18,728 nucleotides of DNA from Cladosporium sp. IMV 00045. Its lineage: Eukaryota > Ascomycota > Dothideomycetes > Cladosporiales > Cladosporiaceae. Both the position numbers and the translations under genes were made by a program. The stretch covers positions 1 through 18,728 of the forward strand of contig MSJI02000593.1 of NCBI GenBank assembly GCA_001931905.2. The letters run 5' to 3'. Positions 10,817 to 18,288 of this stretch are shown piece by piece (the stretch's first letter is position 1; every line of letters starts with the position of its first letter). Under the pieces are notes generated by a model. It had not been told where the DNA came from, did not search any database, and saw only the letters and a program-made list of their open reading frames with translations.

Positions 10817-13800
10817 CTACAAAGTCCTCTTCTCACTCTTCTCCTCGTAAGTCTGGATGGTGTCGCCAGCCTCGAAGCCTTCCCAGCCGTCAAAGCCCAT
10901 ACCGCACTCGGTACCCTTGCGCATTTCCTGCACGTCCTTCTTGACGTTCTTCAGCGACGAGATGGTACCGTCGTAGATCTTCTCCTCGCCCCTCATGACT
11001 CTCACTCTCGAGCCGAAGCCAATAAGACCGTTCCTGACCTTACATCCGGCGATCTTCATCTTCTTCCTGCCGCCGAGGCTGATTTCGAAAGGCATAGCAA
11101 CTTCCGCCTCACCAACAACACGCTGTGTGATTATCGGCGGGAGTTTCTCTTCCAGAACGGACTTGACGTCGTCAATGACGCGGTAGATGATGTTGTTCTC
11201 TAGGACCTTAACGCCATTGCTCGTCGCCATGCCTTTCATCCCTTCGTTCGATGGCAGATTGAAGGCGATGATATGACCTTTCGTCGTCGCTGCGAGCTCG
11301 ACATCCGACTCGTGAATCTGACCGACAGCGGCGTAAAGGATGCGAGGCATCACCATGGGAGAGCTGATGCTCATCACGTAAGCTTCAACGGCCTCAGCAG
11401 AGCCGGAAACGTCGGCTTTGATGATGAAGGGCACTTCGGCGATGCCACTGGCATTTGTCGACTCTTCGGCAGGGCTTGTCTCTTCGGCAAACTCACCATC
11501 CTCGCCCTTTGCACGAAGTTTAGCCTGTTCCGCGGCAGCCTTTTCGCGCTCGCGCCTCTCTCGTTCGACACGACGAGCCTCGTTGATGACTTCCATGTCC
11601 TCGGCAGTCTTCTCACGCTCAGCCTTCACAAGACGATAGTCAACGACTGAGGTGGCTTTCTGCTCAGTGGGCGCTTGCAGGACTTCGTCACCAGCCACGG
11701 GCTGTTCACGCCAGCCGTCAACTTCCACAGGCATGCCTGGGCCTGCTTCATCGATTGCGACGCCTGCTTCGTTGTGCAGCGTGCGGACACGTGCCCAAGT
11801 ATTGCCCGCGACAATCACGGCGCCTTGTCTGAGCGTGCCTCTCCTGACGAGAACAGTGGCGACGCGACCAGATTTCTTCGTGGTAGCCTCGATGACCCAT
11901 CCCTCGACGGCGCCTTCGGTGTCTGCGCGGTGATCAAGAATCTCACTGAGCGTCACTGTTGCTTCTTCCAGTTCGTCCATGCCTTTGCCCGTCTTGCCAG
12001 AGACCTCGACGACCTGGGTGTCGCCACCAAAGTCTTCGATCTCAACACCGTGGCGGGCAAGATCTTGCTTGACACGTTGTACATCCGCGGACTCCTTGTC
12101 GACCTTGTTGACAGCCACCAACATGGGAACGCCAGCGCCTCTGGCATGCTTGATAGCCTCGAGTGTTTGCGGCTTGACGGAATCGTCAGCAGCGATGACA
12201 AGGATGACAATGTCAGTGACGTTGGCGCCGCGCTGACGCATGGCAAGGAAAGCAGCGTGACCCGGAGTATCAAGGAAAGTGATCGTCTTTCCAGAGGCAG
12301 ACAAAGGCACGCTGAAGGCACCGATGTGCTGCGTGATACCTCCAGCCTCGCCAGCAACCACGCTGGACTTGCGGAGGTAATCCAGAATTGTAGTCTTTCC
12401 ATGGTCGACGTGCCCCATAATGGTGACGACAGGAGGACGGGTAGGTAGCATCTCCTTGTCCTCTGCAGCCACTTCAGGTCTTGCCTTGAGATCGAATTCC
12501 TCATCATCCCGAGCAGTGGTATCAATGACAGGTTCCAAATCGTACTCCATCGCGATCATTCCACTGACTTCAGAGTTGAAGACCTTGCCAGGGAAGACAT
12601 CGTCATAGCCGAGGTCTTCAAGTCTGTTGACGAATTGTTCGTAACGCACGCCGAGGGCCTGAGCCAGGTTTTGCACAGAGATGAACTCCGGCAGCTTGAT
12701 CTGGCCCTTTTGCTCGGCTTGTTTCGCTGCTCTCTCTGCAGCTCGCCTAGCCTTCTTCTCGGCCTCCTTTGCTTCCTTCTCCGCTTTTGCCTCTTTCTTG
12801 CTGTATCTTACACTGTAGTCATCGTCCTCCTCATCTTCAAAACCACGGTCACGGCGAGATCCCTTTCGCTCATCGCGGCCAGCGTATTCGTCAAGATCTC
12901 TGCGTCCACGACGAGAACCCTTCTCTTTCCGTGGCTCATCGTCACGGAATTTGCGAGACTTGATAGCACGTTCCGCGCGCTCTTCAAAGGCGTTCTCTCT
13001 ACCTGAGGTTTCCTCATTCCGGGAAGGCCTCATGCGCTCCAACATCTGCCTGCGCGGGTCGCTATAGCTCGTTTCAGATCCGCGAGAGTCCCTGGACTGC
13101 TGGGCTCGGTCTGATGATGGGCATCGGCTTGCCATGTGACCAATTTGTCCACAGAAATGGCACTTTGCAGTAACTGGTGAGCTGCATTCCCGAGCAATAT
13201 GGCCTGGTTGTCCACATCTTCCACAAGTTGGTGTGCGTCTGACAAACTCGTGATCTACGTCGTTCTCACGCTGTCCACGTCTTCGCGCGGCCGATTGCAA
13301 GGTGGGATTAGCTCGCGCAGATCGAAAGCGGGAGTCTCTTGCCTCTCGATGCTCGGCGAAACTACGATCGATCCAAGATTCGTCGTCAAATGGGCTTGAC
13401 TGGTTTTGCTCGGCTTGCGGTTGTGGGACCCTTGACTGGCGCTGACCGAGATGTTGCCAATTATCATACTCTGTCGACTCATCCTGGGCGGGGTTGAATC
13501 GAGATTGGTCACGAGAAAACGGCTGAGAGCGCATTCGGGACGGCTGAGCTTCACTTTGCGCTTCTCCTTGGAGAGCGGGCCTGTACGTCGTTGGGGATGT
13601 TTGAGGTTCCGGCTCACGGCCAGAACCGAAGATGTCGTGGATGGATTCATCATTCGATTGCGCCGGCTGTGTAGGACGCGGTTTGAAGTCCGCTCTCCGC
13701 CCGAATCCGAATCCAGGCGTGGGCCTTTGCTGTGGTTCAGGAGCAAGTTCAGATCGAGTGTTGACAGAATCCTCTTTCTGATTTCCGAATGCAGATTTTG

Positions 13801-14592
13801 CAGGAGCAGGCTCGTCAGGCTCCAGTTCAGCCTCAAATTCCCCGTACTCCAACGACTTTCGCTCCACGCGCCCAACGCCCCATCCTTGCGGCTGTTTCTT
13901 CTCTGGCTCAGAAGTTGATGGTGCTTGCATGAAGCTTGGCAAAGGCTCCGATGGAGCGGGCTTCTCCTTCTCCTTGCTGAGTCTGCTTGGCCGTGGAAGA
14001 GACTCTGGCCTGTCTCGCGCATTGTGCTGTTGGCGTTGGTGACTGTTGGTTTGAGCAAAGACCTCTCCACCTCGCACGTTATGCTTGCGCACGACTGAGT
14101 CTCCTCTTGCTCCATTCTGACCCCCTCCCTGCCTTCTATGCGTTTGTTGTTGACGACCTGACTGTGCTGACCACTGTCCCGCTCGCGCCTTTTGCATCTC
14201 TTGTTTCCTTGCAGCGAGTGCTTCATCTTGTCGTCTTTTCCCCTCAGCTCGTCTCTGTCTCTCTGCTGCCTCCGCTGCTGCTTGCGCTGCTTCTGCTTCT
14301 TGTCGACGAGCAATGCGCGCTGCCTTCTCCTTCTGTTCCGAAAGGGACAGGCTCGAGTTGGGATCAAAGCCGCTCCATGGTGACGAGCTGTTGTCTTGAC
14401 GTCGCGAATTGCTGAATGTCCTTTGCTGAAGAGCTAGGGGCGTTGTTGCGGCCGTAGGAGGTGCCTGTCCGGTGAGGCGACATGCACAAAAAGCACAAAC
14501 ATTCTGTGTTGAGGATGCCTGAAAGGATTAGCATATGTAACAAATTGTGTATGGCCAGAAATGCATACCCTCAGCAGTCTCTGGGGCCGCAT
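10817..14592 (-). CDS. IFM1: Mitochondrial translation initiation factor IF-2 with zinc knuckles
   Basis: GTPase that brings initiator tRNA to the mitochondrial ribosome. Two exons: 14569-14592 and 10817-14518, split by a 50-nt intron (GTATGC donor, gctaat before tttcag), giving 1241 residues. The N-terminus (MRPQRLLR, then RTFSNS at 41-46) fits a mitochondrial presequence. A Glu/Arg/Ala-rich helical segment covers about 55-120, followed by a long disordered region. Two CCHC knuckles (CxxCx4Hx4C) lie at 440-453 and 461-474. A charged helix leads into the IF2_N-like segment (IKLPEFISVQNLAQALGV). The GTPase shows G1 GHVDHGKT at 710-717, G3 DTPGH at 758, G4 NKVD at 812 and a G5-like SGK at 848, where SAK is usual. 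Domain II and the two C-terminal domains follow, ending in the typical ECGMGFDGWEGFEAGDTI region. Bacterial-type IF-2mt proteins of yeast and human are roughly 680-730 residues, so the N-terminal extension is unusually large. Confidence 0.95.
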
Positions 14593-14819
14593 TATGGTAT
14601 GTTGCAATATGTACAAGGTCGTCTCGATCGCCTGCTCGCAACGAGCTCTACAATTTCCCTTTCTGGCCGCAATTTGACTTCGGGGGAGCGGCAGCCGATT
14701 TCAGATTGAACCCTGCGGCTCTTTCGAACCTCCATGACGCGCTCCATTCATTGACATTGCACCTGATTCCTTCATCTACCGTCTCTTCTACTTCTAATCA
14801 CCACTTCCATTGCCAGAAA
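14593..14819. promoter_or_regulatory. Divergent promoter of IF-2mt and UQCC2-like genes
   Basis: Only 227 bp separate the start codons of two genes transcribed away from each other, so their promoters and leaders must overlap or abut. The right half is rich in C and T before the UQCC2-like start, as is common in fungal leaders. I see no TATA box or CCAAT box that I would trust. Both products serve mitochondrial gene expression or complex III biogenesis, which makes co-regulation plausible (inference). Confidence 0.65.
14734..14754 (+). promoter_or_regulatory. Six-codon upstream ORF before UQCC2-like gene
   Basis: ATG at 14734 opens six codons (MTRSIH) closed by TGA at 14752-14754, 65 nt before the main start codon at 14820. 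It would act as a uORF only if the transcript starts upstream of it, which is unknown. Confidence 0.3.
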
Positions 14820-15213
14820 ATGTCTCGTCAGGTATGCCAGCACCTCACAAGCCAACCCAATCCACCGCTAACACCGCGTTTCATAGCAAATCTCTCAACA
14901 CTACTCCCGTCTCTTGAGCCGCTGGCCTGTCGATCGCCTGCGACCAGCAGAGCGACACTTCCAGCATCTACTCCAGCAGCGTATTCAAGCTGCACCCGCA
15001 GGCGCCAGAGAAGAATCGCGCGAAGTGAACGCGGCGTACCTGCTCCTGGACAATGCTTTGCGAAAGCGCCACCCGCCATCCAACTCCATGATGCACCCGA
15101 CCAGTAACCCGGATCACTATACTGCTCTGGCGAAGGAGCTGGACGAGGCGCCCGACAGGACATGGTTTCAGAACTGGAAGAAGAGGATGCAGAACCTCAT
15201 CAGGTTCCAGTAG
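14820..15213 (+). CDS. UQCC2/Cbp6-like cytochrome bc1 complex assembly factor
   Basis: Two exons, 14820-14831 and 14887-15213, separated by a 55-nt intron (GTATGC donor, CTAAC branch site, ATAG acceptor), encode 112 residues. The phase fits: the four-codon first exon MSRQ joins QISQHYSRLLSRWPVDRL. A small basic, helical protein starting with a Tyr/Arg-rich helix and a WPVD motif, without LYR or transmembrane segments, matches the UQCC2/Cbp6 family, in which human UQCC2 also has WPVD near its start. These mitochondrial-matrix proteins act with Cbp3/UQCC1 on newly made cytochrome b (known). The assignment rests on length, the WPVD region and helical character, so it is less certain than its neighbours; another small mitochondrial assembly factor is the alternative. 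It is transcribed divergently from IF-2mt. Confidence 0.7.
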
Positions 15214-15466
15214 GCCGGCTTGTTCGATCTGTTTCGGTCTCGCGTTCACTGCGGAGGGTCTACCTCATTCCATGGGCGATGTTCGCTCTATGTTGCTGCA
15301 TTGAATGTTTATTCGGACTCGAGCGTAGCTTTTAAAAGAGCTCAATGCTTCTGCCATACTCTTAAACAACAAGCAAACACAACATCAGGGAGCAACACCT
15401 AGTCAACATCGGCTCTATACCAAAAGGATACTCCGTCAAGCCAGCCCTCCAAAGGCAAATTTCGCC

Positions 15467-16105
15467 ATGTCTCTAGCAGATTCTCCCACCAGCCTTGCGG
15501 CTATGACGCCCATTCACGACTCCAGGGACGCATCAACACACATTTTTCAAGTTCCAGAACAGAGTGGTGTGTCTGGTTCCTCGCACCCCTCCGCCTCCTC
15601 CGCCTCCTCCTTCAACGCCTCGAAGCCAGTTTTCGTCAAAGCCTCGCCAGTTTTGACGCCTCGCACACCAACAATCGACACTTCAAATTCAATGGCCGAC
15701 ACTGCCCCCTCTGATACAGCCCACAGCAACGACTCCACACCTCTTCACCCTATCATCGCTGATCGCGTTCTTCTAATGACGCTTGAAGAAGCCCTCAACG
15801 CTGAGCAAGCTCTCGAAGAACATGGCGATGAATGGTACGAGCGCAGCGGACTGTTCGATCGTCACAACAGCAGCGACAACCCTCTACCTGGCCGCGACCG
15901 CGCATTCTCTGCACCTGGCAGTGGCGAAGGTCTTCCGTCACTTTGCCAGGCATCGGACAATGTTGGGGGGTCTAAAGTTCATTGCGCTGGTCGATGTGGG
16001 ATGGACGCTCACAAGCCAACTGTGAAAGAGTGGGTGGCAGATATCGATTGCGTTTCCGGCGTGATTGGTGCAATGCTTGCGGATGACGACCGCGGTGCTC
16101 GCTAA
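15467..16105 (+). CDS. Hypothetical Ser/Thr-rich protein
   Basis: A single 212-residue frame starts at an ATG in a good context (CGCCATGTC). I do not recognise it. Residues 1-90 are rich in Ser, Thr, Ala and Pro and likely disordered, including a serine run encoded by CCT/CCG/TCC-type repeats near 15590. The middle (ADRVLLMTLEEALNAEQALEEHGDEWYERSGLF, about 98-130; shown here only as region, key part TLEEALNAEQ) is acidic and probably helical. The C-terminal third has four cysteines in an irregular pattern that does not match a zinc finger I know. There is no signal peptide or membrane segment. It is the longest frame in its interval and follows the UQCC2-like gene in the same direction. It may be a lineage-specific gene, or a gene whose 3' part is spliced differently. 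Confidence 0.5.
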   Translation: MSLADSPTSLAAMTPIHDSRDASTHIFQVPEQSGVSGSSHPSASSASSFNASKPVFVKASPVLTPRTPTIDTSNSMADTAPSDTAHSNDSTPLHPIIADRVLLMTLEEALNAEQALEEHGDEWYERSGLFDRHNSSDNPLPGRDRAFSAPGSGEGLPSLCQASDNVGGSKVHCAGRCGMDAHKPTVKEWVADIDCVSGVIGAMLADDDRGAR

Positions 16106-16528
16106 TTTTGATTCGTATTGGAACCAAGGAGGTCAAGTAATTAAGGATTGAAGTGGCATGTCGTCTCAGTCAGTCGGAAGGAGTATAATAAGTCAATTTG
16201 AAAGTGAAAAGCGTTCCGTCAGTGTTGCAATTTCAGTTGCGTTCGCAGAAATGACCACTCTCCGACGACACTGGAAGTTCCAGTGTGAGCTCCACCCGGG
16301 TATGTACAATGATAAGTTGCGTTAATACTAGGTGGTGAGTACATGTACCTGTCAATTCATTTGGCGGTACAACGCGAGCCGAGGCACTTCAGGCTTCTGG
16401 ACGTCTTGTCCCCACTTCACGGCAACTACATCTTGATGCATAGACGGCATTCCGAAACATAATCTTAACAAAAAGTAAGCGCATCTTTCATTGTAACCGA
16501 CAGAACAAATCGACCATACTAAAAAACA
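16106..16528. other. Intergenic region upstream of acyl-CoA dehydrogenase
   Basis: No coding frame of note. It holds the 3' flank of the hypothetical gene and the promoter of the dehydrogenase. Its one striking element is a perfect palindrome at 16268-16286, described separately. The last 40 bases before the start codon are A-rich, as is usual for fungal leaders. Confidence 0.6.
16268..16286. promoter_or_regulatory. Perfect 9+1+9 palindrome upstream of dehydrogenase
   Basis: ACACTGGAA (16268-16276), a single G, then TTCCAGTGT (16278-16286): the arms are exact reverse complements. It lies 242 bp before the dehydrogenase start codon, where a dimeric regulator could bind. By a simple base-count estimate, an arm length of nine with this spacer is expected well under once in a window this size. 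I cannot name the binding protein. Confidence 0.5.
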
Positions 16529-17833
16529 ATGGAATCATCAAAACCAACCGTCCCCTTCGGAGACCTCGCACCATGGGCCGAACCAGCCTGGTCCCACGGC
16601 ATCGCATCACCATACTACAACGGATCACACAGAAAACTCCGAAACGCTCTACGTGAATACATTGACACACACATCCTACCCCATTCCCTCGACTGGGAAG
16701 CCAAAGGCGAAGCACCCCTCCCCGAACGCCTAAGATGGGTCAAATCCGGCTTCCCCTTCACCGACGTCCCATCCAAATACCGACCTCCCACTATCCCCAA
16801 CCCGGCTTCCAACTCCCTCTCAGACCTCGACGCCTTCCACCTCCTCGTCTCCACCGACGAAACCTCGCGGATCGAAGGCGGCGTGACCTCCTGCCTAGGC
16901 GGCGCCTCCATCATCGGCGCCCCACCCCTCATCCACCACGGGACCGAATCGCAAAAACAAACCTATCTCCCGGGCCTCTTCGACTTCACGACCAGCTTCT
17001 GCCTCGGCGTCACCGAGCCCTCCGGCGGCTCCGACGTCGCCAACATCCGCACCACCGCCTCCCCGTCCCAAGACGGATCGCACTACCTCGTTACCGGCTC
17101 CAAGAAATGGATCACCGGCGCCCCCTGGGCAACCCACATGACGACCGCAGTGCGCACCTCCGGCCCCGGCGCCGCCGGTCTCTCCGTGCTGCTCATCCCC
17201 CTCTCCTCCCCCGGCGTGACAGTAACCCGCCTATCCAACAGCGGGCAAAACGCCGGCGGCGCCTCTCTCGTCGATTTGGACAACGTCTCCGTCCCCATAG
17301 CCAACCGCATCGGGCCCGAAGGCGCAGGCTTCAAAATCATCATGGCGAATTTCAACCGCGAGCGCTTCATCATGGCCGCGGGCTGTAATCGCAAGTCGCG
17401 AACGTGCCTCTCCACAGCCTTGTCCTACGCCAGCACGCGCGAGACGTTCGGCAAACCCCTGCTGTCGAACCAAATAATCTCATCCAAATTCGCAACGCTC
17501 GCCAGACAAGTCGAAACCCACTACTCGTTCCTCGAATCCATCGCCTACGCCGTCGACGAATCCCGCAAAACCGGCAAAGGAGGCTGGGAGGACGCCGACA
17601 TCGCTGGTCGGATCGCGCTGGCGAAAGTGCAGGGCGGACGCATGCTGGAGGAGGCGTGCCGGGAGGCTCAGCAGGTTCTGGGCGCGAGGGGGTATCAGCG
17701 GGGGAATGTGGTGGAGCAGATTTCGAGGGATCTCAGGATGATGGTCGTGGGTGGGGGGAGTGAGGAGATTATTGCCGATTTGGCGGTGAGGAGGGAGGTT
17801 GGGGCGGCGAGGGGGAGGGGGTGGAAGTTGTGA
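16529..17833 (+). CDS. Acyl-CoA dehydrogenase family protein
   Basis: Intronless, 434 residues, a normal length for the family. These FAD enzymes oxidise acyl-CoA thioesters at the alpha-beta bond. The helical N-terminal domain spans about 25-155. The FAD signature LGVTEPSGGSD follows, with KKWITGAPWA in the beta domain and the RETFGKPL signature at the start of the C-terminal helical domain. The C-terminal LGARGYQRGN and RDLRMM segment leads to GGGSEEII at 408-415, where medium-chain enzymes have YEGT with the catalytic Glu; here that position is Gly408. A glutamate at 278 (FNRERFIMAAG) lines up with the Glu of isovaleryl-CoA and long-chain dehydrogenases, so activity is likely kept. No presequence is obvious, and the C-terminus WKL is not a canonical peroxisomal signal. 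The substrate is unknown. Base use flips from C-rich to G-rich near the 3' end. Confidence 0.9.
   Translation: MESSKPTVPFGDLAPWAEPAWSHGIASPYYNGSHRKLRNALREYIDTHILPHSLDWEAKGEAPLPERLRWVKSGFPFTDVPSKYRPPTIPNPASNSLSDLDAFHLLVSTDETSRIEGGVTSCLGGASIIGAPPLIHHGTESQKQTYLPGLFDFTTSFCLGVTEPSGGSDVANIRTTASPSQDGSHYLVTGSKKWITGAPWATHMTTAVRTSGPGAAGLSVLLIPLSSPGVTVTRLSNSGQNAGGASLVDLDNVSVPIANRIGPEGAGFKIIMANFNRERFIMAAGCNRKSRTCLSTALSYASTRETFGKPLLSNQIISSKFATLARQVETHYSFLESIAYAVDESRKTGKGGWEDADIAGRIALAKVQGGRMLEEACREAQQVLGARGYQRGNVVEQISRDLRMMVVGGGSEEIIADLAVRREVGAARGRGWKL
17793..17821 (+). other. Potential G-quadruplex at 3' end of dehydrogenase CDS
   Basis: Four G-runs (17793-17795, 17801-17804, 17811-17815, 17817-17821) are separated by loops of 5, 6 and 1 nt, meeting the usual G3+N1-7 rule on the coding strand. 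The motif covers the last codons and ends 9 bases before the stop codon, so it would be present in the mRNA. Folding is predicted from the pattern only. Confidence 0.5.
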
Positions 17834-18288
17834 TGGTGGGGATGGATAGTGGTGGGAGGTGGATGGTCGAACCGCGGCATGATTACATATGTACCGTACC
17901 CGGGCATGGATGTTCGACGGCAGCGATGTCAATACACTCCAACCCGTAAAATGTAAGGAACGTTTAGGGAATCAGAGAAATGAGAACACAGTCATGTCTA
18001 TTCCAAAATCAATCGTTTGTTTTTCAGCTACCCTAAAGCGCCAAAAAGCGATCCAAAAGCTCCAATCCCATTGCAGAATCATCTCGCGAGGTTGAATCAA
18101 GAAACAAGCGTTCACGAATGTAACTCATGACCGCAACCTTAGGGAGAGAGAGAGAGAGAGCTTCCAATTCCAATTTTCGTTCTTCTTTTGACATGACATG
18201 AATAAATAGGTCATAAAAAAATGTAACTTGAAAACTTCCAAACTAGTCGCAAGAGAGAACAACACCACATAACACGATGTCATCCCAT
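17834..18288. other. Convergent intergenic region between dehydrogenase and PDI
   Basis: The dehydrogenase and the PDI gene end toward each other, so this 455-bp interval should hold both 3' UTRs. It starts G-rich, continuing the composition of the dehydrogenase 3' end, and becomes A/T-rich after about 17940. It contains a short GA microsatellite. I see no further gene. Confidence 0.6.
18144..18160. repeat. (GA)n microsatellite
   Basis: Seventeen bases of alternating G and A, read on the plus strand (CT on the minus strand), in the shared 3' flank of two convergent genes. Simple repeats like this are often length-variable between strains. Confidence 0.9.

Noticed and set aside
11675..12448. 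257-codon plus-strand open frame
   Set aside because: It is antisense to the IF-2 GTPase domain, a clear shadow of biased codon use on the other strand.
13255..14367. 370-codon minus-strand open frame
   Set aside because: It overlaps the IF-2 extension in another frame on the same strand. The IF-2 frame contains the zinc knuckles and joins the presequence; this one is an Arg/Ser-rich shadow.
16735..17388. 217-codon plus-strand frame inside the dehydrogenase
   Set aside because: The Arg/Pro/Leu-rich translation is what a C-rich coding sequence gives in a shifted frame; the dehydrogenase motifs lie in the main frame.
8169..17833. Secondary-metabolite or catabolic gene cluster (Zn2Cys6 factor plus dehydrogenase)
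   Set aside because: The two genes are about 7 kb apart with housekeeping mitochondrial genes between them, and there is no backbone synthase, P450 or transporter in the window.
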